A DNA stretch of 64,000 bases from NCBI RefSeq assembly GCF_900129765.1, contig NZ_FQWU01000001.1:496001-560000 (forward strand), read 5' to 3'. The notes beneath the pieces are model-generated. The model did no database searches and was not told the origin of the DNA. It saw only the letters and a list, made by a program, of their open reading frames with translations. The stretch is from Massilia sp. CF038. GTDB taxonomy: Bacteria > Pseudomonadota > Gammaproteobacteria > Burkholderiales > Burkholderiaceae_D. A program made the translations under genes and the position numbers. Numbering within the stretch: the stretch's first letter is position 1; each line of letters starts with the position of its first letter. Shown one piece after another: positions 35,131 through 43,673 of the stretch.

Positions 35131-38100
35131 ATGACGACCGTACTCGATTTTCTGGAACGCCTTTCCCTGCAAAAAAAGCTGACGGTGGGATTCAGCGCGT
35201 TACTGTTGCTGGCGCTCGCGCTGGGCCTGCAAAGTCTGGCAGCGCAAAACATTTTACGGCGCGATACCCAGCGTCTGCAGCAGGAAGGCATGGTCGGCAT
35301 TTCGCAGATCAAGGAAGTGCGCATCCACCTGGCACGCCAGGAACTGGCTGTGTACAAGGCCATGAATGCACGTGGTCGGGTGGGGCGCGATGAAGCGACA
35401 CGCCAGCTTGACCTGGCGCGGCTGCAGCTGCATACGGCACTCGATGCGTCGCGCTCGACGCTGTTCTTGCCGGCCAATGTAGTGCGCCTGCGCGAATTCG
35501 AGACCAGCCTGGCGCGCATTGACCGCATCAGTGAAGATGCACTCAAGCTCAGTGGCCAGCAGGACCAGGAGACGGCGCAAGCGTTGATTGACAACGACAG
35601 TTTCCGTCAACTGGCCGACGACGCTGACCAGAAGCTGGCCGAGATCGAGTCGGTCAAGGAGACCACGGTACGCGACACGCTGACCCGCTTCGGCCGGCTG
35701 GCCGACCGCAGCAATATCTTCACCTTTGCCTTGCTGGGCGGCGGGCTGGCATTGGCGCTGATGCTGGCCTGGCTAATCAGCCGTTCGATTCGCATGCCGA
35801 TCCAGCGGGTGCGCAGGGCGGTGGACGAATTGGCCGCTGGGCGCCTGCACGGCAGCATTCCGCACACCGATTTCAAGAACGAGACTGGCGACCTGGCACG
35901 CGCCATTGCCCTTTTGCAGACCGAGGCGCGCCAACTGGAGACCCAACGCTGGGTCAAGTCGCAGGAAGCGACGATCCAGACCGAATTGCAGCAGCTGGCC
36001 ACGCCGCGCGAAGCGGCCCAGCGGTTTCTCAGCCTGGTGGCGCCCTTGCTCAAGGCTGGCCACGGCGTGTTGTACACACATGAAGAAGGCAAGACTGCGC
36101 TGACTTTGGGCGCCAGCCACGCTGTCGACGCCGCGCGGCCGGCACCGGCCGAGCTGATGCCGGGCAGCGGTTTGCTGGGGCAATGCGCGCTGGATTTGCA
36201 GCCGCGTGTATTCAAGCAGGTCCCGTCCGACTACCTGCCGATTGCTTCGCAATTGGGCCAGGCCGCGCCACAGCATGTACAGGTGCAGCCGCTGGTGCAC
36301 GCGGGCCGCCTGATCGGGGTGCTCGAATTGGCCGGCTTCGAGGCCCCGGGCGAAGCCGAGAACATGCTGCTCGAAGCGCTCTTGCCCAAGCTGGCCGTGA
36401 CCATGGAGATCATGGCGCGCAACGAGGCAGTGCAAACCCTGCTTGAGCAAACACGCAGCCAGGCAGCCGACATCGAGGCGCAGGCACGCCGAGTTGAGCA
36501 GCAGGCCGCCGAACTGGAATCGCAACAGGTCGCACTCAAGGCCACCGAGGCCTGGTACCGCGGCATCATCAAGGCCGCACCAGACGGCATGATGGTGGCT
36601 GATGCGGATGGCCGCATCATGCTGAGCAATCCGCAGCTGGACAAACTGTTCGGTTACGCCGACGGCGAGTTGATCGGCCAGCCGATCGAGACGCTGGTGC
36701 CGCGCCCGGCGCGCACTGCGTATATATCGGCGCACAAGGCGCTGATCGAGGCAGGTGGCGCGCGCCAGCTGGGCGGCGTTAATGCCGATCTGTACGGCCT
36801 GCGCAAGGATGGGAGCCTGTTCTCGGTCGAGATTGGCCTGTCACGCCTGCCAGCGGTGGAAGAGCGCGGCGTGTGCGTATGCGCCTCGGTGCGCGACATC
36901 AGCGACCGCAAGCTGGCCGAAGCGGAAGTCGTGCGGGCCAAGGAAATCGCCGAAGAGGCCACGCGCGCCAAGAGCGATTTCCTGGCCAATATGAGCCATG
37001 AAATCCGCACACCGATGAATGCGATCATCGGCATGAGCCATCTCGCGCTGCGCACCGACCTCGATACCAAGCAGCGCAACTACGTGGAGAAAGTACACCG
37101 CTCGGCGGAGAATCTGCTGGGGATCATCAACGATATCCTCGACTTCTCGAAGATCGAAGCAGGCAAGATGACGGTGGAAAAAATCGGCTTCCGGCTCGAA
37201 GATGTGCTGGACAACTTCGCCAGCATGATCGGCATGAAGGCGGAAGAGAAGGGCCTCGAACTGCTGTTTGCCACCGCTGCGGACCTGCCTACCTCGCTGA
37301 TCGGCGACCCGCTGCGCCTGGGCCAGTTGCTGATCAACCTGGGCAACAACGCCGCCAAGTTCACCGAGACGGGCGAGATTGTGGTGGGCGCCGAAGTGGT
37401 GGCGGAGGCGGAAGGCAGAGTCGAACTGCATTTCTGGGTCAAGGACAGCGGCATTGGCATGTCGCCCGAACAATGCGCGCGCATGTTCCAGTCGTTCAGC
37501 CAGGCCGACACGTCCACCACGCGCAAGTATGGCGGGACCGGGCTTGGGCTGGCCATCTCGAAAAAACTGGTGGAACTGATGGATGGCCGGATCTGGGTTG
37601 ACAGTGAGACCGGCAAGGGCTCGACCTTCCACTTCCATGCCTGGTTCGGGGTGCAGGAAGATGTGCAGGCGCGGCGCATGTTCAAGGCCGACGAATTGCT
37701 GGGGATGCGGGTGCTGGTAGTGGATGACAATGCCAGCGCGCGCGAAATCCTGTCCACCATGGCGAGCAGTTTTGGTCTGGAAGTGGACGTGGCGGAAAAC
37801 GGCCACGTGGCTCTGCACCGGATGGCGGAGGCGGAACGGCGCGCATTGCCCTACGATCTGATTCTGCTGGACTGGAAGATGCCGGTCATGGATGGGGTCG
37901 CGGCATTGCGTGAAATGCAGACCGGGACGCTGGCCAAGGTGCCAGCGGTGATCATGTTGACTGCATTTGGACGCGACGAGGCCCAGGAGGAGGCGCAGCG
38001 GCAACAGGTAGCGCTGCCGTCAGTGCTGACCAAGCCAGTGACACCATCGACCCTGCTTGAAGCCATCGGCGAAGTACGGGGTATCGGCCGCATCGGCGCC

Positions 38101-39156
38101 ACGCGCCAGACCGAGCGCCAGGATCAGGGCGCATCGGCCATGGCGCGATTGTCAGGTGCGCGCCTGCTGCTGGTGGAAGACAATGAGATGAACCAGGAAC
38201 TGGCGCGCGATCTTTTGGCCAGCGCTGGCATTGAACTGATCGTCGTTGGCGACGGCCAGCAGGCGCTTGACATGCTGGCCATCGATGCCGCCTTCGACGG
38301 CATTTTGATGGATTGCCAGATGCCGGTCATGGACGGCTATACCGCCACCCGGCTGCTGCGCGAGCAGCCTCGCTTTGCCACCCTGCCGGTGATTGCGATG
38401 ACCGCCAACGCAATGGACGGTGACCGCGACAAGGCGATTGACAGCGGCATGAACGATCACATTTCCAAGCCGCTCAATGTCGATGTCATGTTTGCGACCC
38501 TGGCCAAATGGATCACGCCGATCTGGCAGACGCCGATGCCGCCTGAGTCAGCGCTGGCTCCGCGTAGCGCGGTGCCACCGCTGCCTGCGGGGATCGATGC
38601 CGTAGCTGGCCTGGCCACGTGCATGGGGAGAGAAGAACTGTACCAACGCATGCTTGGCATGTTCCGCGAGACGCATGGCAACTTCATGGCGGACTTTGAA
38701 CAGGCGCTGGGAAGCAGCGACGCGGGCGCTGCTGCCAGAGTCGCGCATACACTGCGCGGCACGGCAGGCAACATCGGTGCGCGCGCGATTGCTGCCGCTG
38801 CCGGAGCGCTGGAACAAGCTTGCCTCGACGGCGACGATCGCGCGCGCCTGCTGTATTTGCAAGGTGAGGTTGAACGCGAGCTGGCGCCCGTGATTGTCGG
38901 ACTTGATGCACTGGACCTGACCCAGAACGCGGCAGCGGTGTCGCCGCAAGCAGATCCTGCCGCGGTGTCAGTCCTGGTGTCCCGGCTCGCAAAGCTACTG
39001 GCAGAGAGCGACACTGCCGCAATGGATGCGCTGATTGAACTGGAAGCTCTGATCGGCGCCCATCCGCTCGCAGCGCGGCTGCGCCAGGTCAGCGAGCGTG
39101 TAGAACGTTTCGATTTTGATGAAGCGCTGGTGCTGCTTGACGAACCTTCGTGGTGA
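35131..39156 (+). CDS. Hybrid sensor histidine kinase with GAF, PAS, two receivers and Hpt
   Basis: 1341 residues. In order: membrane helix ~17-38; a helical periplasmic sensor region (~40-190); helix ~193-215; HAMP ~215-265; GAF-like domain ~290-430; coiled coil; PAS ~475-590 (IIKAAPDGMMVADADGRIML); HisKA with NMSHEIRTPMNAIIGM (His623); HATPase with NLGNNAAKFTETGEI and GGTGLGLAISKKLVEL; receiver 1 (LILLDWKMPVMDG, Asp914); receiver 2 (GILMDCQMPVMDG, Asp1061); Hpt with ARVAHTLRGTAGNIG (His1206). Such an architecture runs an internal His-Asp-His relay and then feeds an external receiver. The HD-GYP regulator gene just upstream is the obvious target. The signal is unknown. Confidence 0.93.
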   Translation: MTTVLDFLERLSLQKKLTVGFSALLLLALALGLQSLAAQNILRRDTQRLQQEGMVGISQIKEVRIHLARQELAVYKAMNARGRVGRDEATRQLDLARLQLHTALDASRSTLFLPANVVRLREFETSLARIDRISEDALKLSGQQDQETAQALIDNDSFRQLADDADQKLAEIESVKETTVRDTLTRFGRLADRSNIFTFALLGGGLALALMLAWLISRSIRMPIQRVRRAVDELAAGRLHGSIPHTDFKNETGDLARAIALLQTEARQLETQRWVKSQEATIQTELQQLATPREAAQRFLSLVAPLLKAGHGVLYTHEEGKTALTLGASHAVDAARPAPAELMPGSGLLGQCALDLQPRVFKQVPSDYLPIASQLGQAAPQHVQVQPLVHAGRLIGVLELAGFEAPGEAENMLLEALLPKLAVTMEIMARNEAVQTLLEQTRSQAADIEAQARRVEQQAAELESQQVALKATEAWYRGIIKAAPDGMMVADADGRIMLSNPQLDKLFGYADGELIGQPIETLVPRPARTAYISAHKALIEAGGARQLGGVNADLYGLRKDGSLFSVEIGLSRLPAVEERGVCVCASVRDISDRKLAEAEVVRAKEIAEEATRAKSDFLANMSHEIRTPMNAIIGMSHLALRTDLDTKQRNYVEKVHRSAENLLGIINDILDFSKIEAGKMTVEKIGFRLEDVLDNFASMIGMKAEEKGLELLFATAADLPTSLIGDPLRLGQLLINLGNNAAKFTETGEIVVGAEVVAEAEGRVELHFWVKDSGIGMSPEQCARMFQSFSQADTSTTRKYGGTGLGLAISKKLVELMDGRIWVDSETGKGSTFHFHAWFGVQEDVQARRMFKADELLGMRVLVVDDNASAREILSTMASSFGLEVDVAENGHVALHRMAEAERRALPYDLILLDWKMPVMDGVAALREMQTGTLAKVPAVIMLTAFGRDEAQEEAQRQQVALPSVLTKPVTPSTLLEAIGEVRGIGRIGATRQTERQDQGASAMARLSGARLLLVEDNEMNQELARDLLASAGIELIVVGDGQQALDMLAIDAAFDGILMDCQMPVMDGYTATRLLREQPRFATLPVIAMTANAMDGDRDKAIDSGMNDHISKPLNVDVMFATLAKWITPIWQTPMPPESALAPRSAVPPLPAGIDAVAGLATCMGREELYQRMLGMFRETHGNFMADFEQALGSSDAGAAARVAHTLRGTAGNIGARAIAAAAGALEQACLDGDDRARLLYLQGEVERELAPVIVGLDALDLTQNAAAVSPQADPAAVSVLVSRLAKLLAESDTAAMDALIELEALIGAHPLAARLRQVSERVERFDFDEALVLLDEPSW

Positions 39157-39183
39157 TTGGCGCAACAGTGACCCGAAGCGGCT

Positions 39184-40467
39184 CTAGACCAGTCCCTCGA
39201 ACAGCAGCACCTCGACCAGGTCGCCGGCAGCGACATTGCCCTGTTCATCATGCAGCACGACCATGCAGTTTGCCTCCACCATCGAGCGCAGAATGCCGGA
39301 GCCTTGCGAACCCGTAATGCGCACCTCTTGCTCGCCATCGGCGCCGCACGTCAGAATGCCGCGCTGGTATTCGGTGCGGCCGGGCTTCTTGCGGATGGCA
39401 GCGGCCGAGCGTACCTTCAACAGCAGCTGCGGTGCTTCCGTCCCCATCATGCGCAACAGCGCCGCGCGCGCGAAGAAGTAGAACGACACCATGACCGCAA
39501 CAGGATTGCCCGGCAAGCCAAACAGGAAGGCGCTCTCGCCATCCGCAGCAATGCGGCCAAAGGCCAGCGGCCGGCCCGGGCGCATGCCGATCTTCCAGAA
39601 CGTGACATCGCCCATTTTGGCCATGATGTCGCGCGTGTAATCAGCCGCGCCAACCGACACGCCGCCGGACGTGACGATGGCGTCGGCGCGCGCGCAGGCG
39701 CTGCGCAAGGCGTCTTCCAGTGCTTGCGGATCGTCGCGCACGATGCCCATGTCGATGACCTCGCAGCCAAGGCGGCTCAGCATGCCGAACAGCGTGTAGC
39801 GATTGCTGTCGTAGACGCAGCCGGCGTCGAGTGGCTGGCCGATGGAGCGCAGTTCGTCGCCGGTCGAAAAGAAGGCGACGCGCAGGCGCCGCCGCACGGG
39901 AACGCTGGCAATGCCGAGTGATGCCAGCAAGCCCAGGTCGGCCGGGCGGATGGTGCGGCCCGCTTTGAGCGCGGCGCTGCCGGCCATCAGGTCTTCGCCT
40001 GCGAAGCGGCGATTGTCGCCGCTGCGGATCACGCCCGCGTCGATGGTGATGCTTTCATCGCTGATGCTGGCCACATGCTCCTGCGGGATGACGCAGTCGC
40101 AGCCGGCCGGCATGACGCCCCCGGTCATGATGCGCACGCATTGTCCTGCCGCAGGAACGGCGTCCGATGGCCGGCCCGCGTAGACAGTGGCGATGACTGC
40201 CAGTGTGGTCGGCGCGGCCGGATCCAGATCGGCCGCGCGCAAGGCATAGCCGTCCATGGCCGAATTGTCGTGGGCGGGCACGCTGATGGGCGAGATGATG
40301 TCATCTGCCAGCACGCGCCCCAGGGCGTCAAGCAGGGTAAGCTGCTCCACTTCGGCGACGGGCGTGACGAAGTTGCCGATGATGCGCTGCGCATCGCGCA
40401 CCGGCAAGGCATCGGGGTCGTAATCGGACAGGCAGCTGGTCACTTGCTGCAGCGTGGGAGCGGTCAT
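39184..40467 (-). CDS. moeA: Molybdopterin molybdenumtransferase
   Basis: 427 residues. The recognisable blocks are PVPAHDNSAMDGYALRA-like SVPAHDNSAMDGYALR, RIMTGGVMPAGCDCVIPQEH, VVRRRLRVAFFSTGDEL-like RRRLRVAFFSTGDELR, DAIVTSGGVSVGAADYT and FLFGLPGNPVAVMVSFY. MoeA inserts molybdate into adenylylated molybdopterin. Its ATG overlaps the mobA stop by 4 bp, so moaA, mobA and moeA are translationally linked. Length is normal for the family. Confidence 0.96.
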   Translation of the reverse strand: MTAPTLQQVTSCLSDYDPDALPVRDAQRIIGNFVTPVAEVEQLTLLDALGRVLADDIISPISVPAHDNSAMDGYALRAADLDPAAPTTLAVIATVYAGRPSDAVPAAGQCVRIMTGGVMPAGCDCVIPQEHVASISDESITIDAGVIRSGDNRRFAGEDLMAGSAALKAGRTIRPADLGLLASLGIASVPVRRRLRVAFFSTGDELRSIGQPLDAGCVYDSNRYTLFGMLSRLGCEVIDMGIVRDDPQALEDALRSACARADAIVTSGGVSVGAADYTRDIMAKMGDVTFWKIGMRPGRPLAFGRIAADGESAFLFGLPGNPVAVMVSFYFFARAALLRMMGTEAPQLLLKVRSAAAIRKKPGRTEYQRGILTCGADGEQEVRITGSQGSGILRSMVEANCMVVLHDEQGNVAAGDLVEVLLFEGLV

Positions 40468-41087
40468 GGCGGATCTTGTTCGAATTGCTGCAGTTCGCGC
40501 AGCGTGTTGATATTGCGGAAGGCGTCGGCGTCGGCAAAGCGCACCCGCGCGACCTTGATGCGCGGATACCAGCCATCCATGCGGCGCCCCCCTTCGGCCA
40601 GATAGGCTGACAGATGCGGCAGCACGCTGGTGCGCATCAGGGCAAACACGGGATGCGGCTGGACACGCGCGGCGCCGTCATCGTCTGGCTCAAGCGTTTC
40701 GGCCAGCGCCAGGTCGGCGCCCTGTCCGGTCATTGCCTGATGCAGCCGCTGCACCAGATCATCGGGCAGGAAGGGCGAGTCGCAAGGGGCGGTGACCAGC
40801 AGGGGAGTGGCGCAGCGGCGCAAGCCGGTTTCCAGTCCCGCCAGGGGACCCTCGAAGCCTTGCAGGTCGTCCGCCCAGACGGGCACGCCGAATTGGGCGT
40901 ACTGGTCCGGATTCTGGTTGGCGTTGATGGCCAGGCTGCCGGTTTGCGCAGCCAATTTACGCATTGCGTGTGCGACCATCGGCTCGCCACGAAATGGCTG
41001 CAAACCCTTGTCCACATGGCCCATGCGGCTGCCACGGCCACCGGCCAGAATTAGTCCAGTGATGTATTGACTGTCCACCTTGATCAA
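40464..41087 (-). CDS. mobA: Molybdenum cofactor guanylyltransferase
   Basis: 207 residues. The nucleotidyltransferase signature [20 protein letters not shown] includes the GTP-binding Lys, and [17 protein letters not shown] is the second conserved block. MobA adds GMP to Mo-molybdopterin to give the bis-MGD cofactor used by the DMSO reductase family (for example nitrate reductase and formate dehydrogenase). It overlaps moaA and moeA by 4 bp on each side. Its presence implies that this organism uses MGD-type molybdoenzymes. Confidence 0.95.
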   Translation of the reverse strand: MIKVDSQYITGLILAGGRGSRMGHVDKGLQPFRGEPMVAHAMRKLAAQTGSLAINANQNPDQYAQFGVPVWADDLQGFEGPLAGLETGLRRCATPLLVTAPCDSPFLPDDLVQRLHQAMTGQGADLALAETLEPDDDGAARVQPHPVFALMRTSVLPHLSAYLAEGGRRMDGWYPRIKVARVRFADADAFRNINTLRELQQFEQDPP

Positions 41088-42193
41088 CCGCCGATGTAGG
41101 ACATTTCAACCCGCCTGGCGCCGCGCTCAAGGCCACTGGTGTTGATGGTGCGGGTCTCGGAATAGCGGTCGTCGCGCACACGCCAGAGCTGGGCAATGGC
41201 GCTGGACATTTCAGCATCGCTGCGGCCGGCGCGCAGCAGGGCGCGCAAGTCGTGGCCGCGGGTGGCAAACAGGCAGGTGTAAAGTTTGCCTTCGGTGGAC
41301 AGGCGCGCGCGCGAACAGTCTTTGCAGAAGGCCTGGGTGACGCTGGAGATGACGCCAACTTCGCCGCCCCCGTCTGCATAGCGCCAGCGCGCGGCGGTTT
41401 CGCCTGCATAGTTGGCGCCAATGGGTTCGAGCGGCATTTCGGCGCCAATACGGGCAACGACGTCTGCCGACGGAATCACTTCGGCCAGGTTCCAGCCGTT
41501 GGAGGCGCCCACGTCCATGTATTCGATGAAGCGCAAGATGGCGGGTCGGCCTTTGAAGTAGCGCGCCATGGGCAGGATTTCCTGGTCGTTCATGCCCGCC
41601 TTGACGACCATGTTGACCTTGATGGGGCCGAGTCCGACCGCGTGCGCGGCATCGATCCCCGCCAGCACGTCGGCCACGGCAAAGTCGACATCGTTCATGC
41701 GCTTGAATACAGCGTCGTCCAGCGCGTCGAGCGACACGGTGACGCGGTTGAGGCCAGCGTCTTTGAGGGCACGGGCTTTTTTGGCCAGCAGCGAGCCGTT
41801 GGTGGTCAGCGTCAGGTCCAGCGGCTGACCCGAGGGCGTGCGCAGCTCGCTCAGCATGCCGATCAGGTTTTCCAGATTTTTGCGCAGCAGGGGCTCGCCA
41901 CCTGTGAGGCGGATTTTTTCGACGCCGTGCGCCACGAACAGCCTGGCCATGCGCGTGATTTCTTCGAACGACAGCAGGGCACCTTGCGGCAGGTAAGCGT
42001 AATCCTTGTCGAACACTTCCTTGGGCATGCAATACACGCAGCGGAAATTGCAGCGGTCGGTGACCGAGATGCGCAGGTCGTGCAGGGGACGCGCCAGCGC
42101 GTCGCTGAGCAGCCCGGTGGGCGCTTCCAGCGTGGATGGAACTGCCGGCGGCGGCGACAAAGCGTCGCCCAGCATGATGATTTTTTCAGCCAT
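41084..42193 (-). CDS. moaA: GTP 3',8-cyclase (radical SAM, molybdenum cofactor)
   Basis: 369 residues from [13 protein letters not shown] at 42193. The radical SAM cluster motif is [17 protein letters not shown], and a second C-terminal cluster is formed by [37 protein letters not shown] is the family SAM-binding block. The protein ends YIGG, the double glycine that MoaA needs for activity. Together with MoaC it converts GTP to cyclic pyranopterin phosphate. moaC, moaD and moaE are not in this window. The start overlaps the 3' end of chrA by 8 bp. Confidence 0.96.
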   Translation of the reverse strand: MAEKIIMLGDALSPPPAVPSTLEAPTGLLSDALARPLHDLRISVTDRCNFRCVYCMPKEVFDKDYAYLPQGALLSFEEITRMARLFVAHGVEKIRLTGGEPLLRKNLENLIGMLSELRTPSGQPLDLTLTTNGSLLAKKARALKDAGLNRVTVSLDALDDAVFKRMNDVDFAVADVLAGIDAAHAVGLGPIKVNMVVKAGMNDQEILPMARYFKGRPAILRFIEYMDVGASNGWNLAEVIPSADVVARIGAEMPLEPIGANYAGETAARWRYADGGGEVGVISSVTQAFCKDCSRARLSTEGKLYTCLFATRGHDLRALLRAGRSDAEMSSAIAQLWRVRDDRYSETRTINTSGLERGARRVEMSYIGG

Positions 42194-43514
42194 GCCAGTA
42201 CGATAGCACGAGCCCCGCAACAGCACAGGCGGCGATCAATTTGATGGTGCCCATCTTAAAGCGGAACAAGGCCACGCAGGCGAGTGCGCTGATGGCGATG
42301 GCCGCCCAGTCAGGCCGTCCGGCCTGCACAAACACATGGCTGCCGAAGAAGACGGCCAGACTCACCACCACGCCCACCACGGCGGCGGAAATGGCAGTCA
42401 GCGGCGCCGTCATGCGCACATTGTCACGAGTCGATTCAATCAGCGGCGCACCAGCCAGAATGAAGATGAAGGAGGGCAGGAACGTGAACCAGGTGGCCAC
42501 GCAGGCACCGGCCACGCCGGCCAGCAGCAGGCTGCCACCAAACAGCTGGTGGGTCCAGCCGCCCACAAAGCCGACAAAGGCCACGATCATGATCAGGGGG
42601 CCCGGCGTGGTTTCGCCGAGCGCCAGGCCGTCGATCATCTGGGTCGCGCTGAGCCAATGGAAATGCTCGACGCCGCCCTGGTACACATACGGCAGTACCG
42701 CGTAGGCGCCGCCAAAGGTCAACATGGCGGCTTTGGTGAAGAACCAGCCCATCTGCGCCAGCGTTGCATCGGCGCCCGTGGCGCGGGCCAGCAGCAGCCA
42801 GACCGCCACGCCCAGCACCACGCCGACGGTGCCGACGCGCGCCAATTTGGCCCATGCAAAGGTGGCGTGCGCCGGGGTGGGCGTGTCGTCGTCAATCAGG
42901 GCCAGGCCATAGGTTGGCCGATTGTTGGGATGCTGACCGCCGATCTGGAACAGCCGTGGCGCCAAGCGTCCACCGGCCAGACCGATTGCCGCTGCAACCA
43001 GAACGATCAGCGGGAATGGCAACTGGAGCACGGTGATGGCGATGAAGGCTGCCGCTGCGATGGCAATCATCGCCGGATTTTTCAGGGTGCGGCTGCCGAT
43101 GCGCCAGGCTGCACCCAGGACCACGGCGACGATGGCCGGCTTGATGCCGTACAGGATACCGGCGACCACGGGCAGAGTGCCATAGGCCAGGTAGATCCAC
43201 GACAGGCCAATCAGCAGCAGCAGCGAGGGCAGGACAAACAGCGCGCCGGCCATGATGCCGCCGCGCGTCTTGTGCATGAGCCAGCCGATGTAGATGGCCA
43301 GCTGGGTCGCTTCGGGGCCGGGCAGCAGCATGCAGTAGTTGAGTGCATGCAGGAAGCGCTGCTCGGAGATCCAGCGCCGGCGTTCGACCAGTTCGGTATG
43401 CATCAGCGCGATCTGGCCAGCAGGGCCGCCGAAGCTGATAAAGCCGAGCTTGAGCCAGTACCAGAAGGCTTCTTGCATGCTGACGGGGGCGGGGCGGGTA
43501 TCCGGTGCAATCAT
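42186..43514 (-). CDS. chrA: Chromate transporter, long-chain CHR family
   Basis: 442 residues, two tandem CHR domains. Typical blocks are [40 protein letters not shown] and the second-half counterparts [20 protein letters not shown] and [20 protein letters not shown]. About ten to twelve helices are expected. ChrA proteins export chromate by proton exchange, though distant members may have other substrates. No chrB regulator is adjacent. The gene overlaps moaA by 8 bp, so chrA-moaA-mobA-moeA seem to form one transcription unit. A REP-like repeat lies immediately before its ATG. Confidence 0.93.
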   Translation of the reverse strand: MIAPDTRPAPVSMQEAFWYWLKLGFISFGGPAGQIALMHTELVERRRWISEQRFLHALNYCMLLPGPEATQLAIYIGWLMHKTRGGIMAGALFVLPSLLLLIGLSWIYLAYGTLPVVAGILYGIKPAIVAVVLGAAWRIGSRTLKNPAMIAIAAAAFIAITVLQLPFPLIVLVAAAIGLAGGRLAPRLFQIGGQHPNNRPTYGLALIDDDTPTPAHATFAWAKLARVGTVGVVLGVAVWLLLARATGADATLAQMGWFFTKAAMLTFGGAYAVLPYVYQGGVEHFHWLSATQMIDGLALGETTPGPLIMIVAFVGFVGGWTHQLFGGSLLLAGVAGACVATWFTFLPSFIFILAGAPLIESTRDNVRMTAPLTAISAAVVGVVVSLAVFFGSHVFVQAGRPDWAAIAISALACVALFRFKMGTIKLIAACAVAGLVLSYWHG

Positions 43515-43518
43515 GCTG

Positions 43519-43619
43519 CATCGTCCTCGCGCAGGCGGGGACCCATACCACGCCCGTACATAGAAAGAGGGTTCATTTGCGTTAGCTGTCCATGGGTCCC
43601 CGCTTCCGCGAGGACGATG
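43519..43619. repeat. REP-like inverted repeat, copy 2
   Basis: 27-bp arms (43519-43545 and 43593-43619) pair with two or three mismatches around a 47-bp centre. The sequence of the arms is nearly the same as in the copy at 7286-7382 (CATCGTCCTCGCG...GCGGGGACCCATA). It separates the rne terminator from the chrA start, beginning 4 bp before the chrA ATG, so the chrA promoter must lie within or beyond the repeat. Confidence 0.85.
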
Positions 43620-43628
43620 TTGTGGGCG

Positions 43629-43660
43629 AAAAAAAGGGAAGCACGCGGCTTCCCTTTTTT
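43629..43660 (-). terminator. Rho-independent terminator of rne
   Basis: GGGAAGC pairs with GCTTCCC around a 5-nt loop, extended by A/T pairs on both sides: a run of A on the left becomes a U tract for leftward transcripts, and TTTTTT on the right serves the other direction. It starts 13 bp after the rne stop codon. Confidence 0.88.
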
Positions 43661-43673
43661 ATTTCGTCACCGA

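Noticed and set aside
41084-42193. Molybdenum cofactor riboswitch upstream of moaA
   Set aside because: moaA begins inside the end of chrA, leaving no leader in which such a riboswitch could fold.
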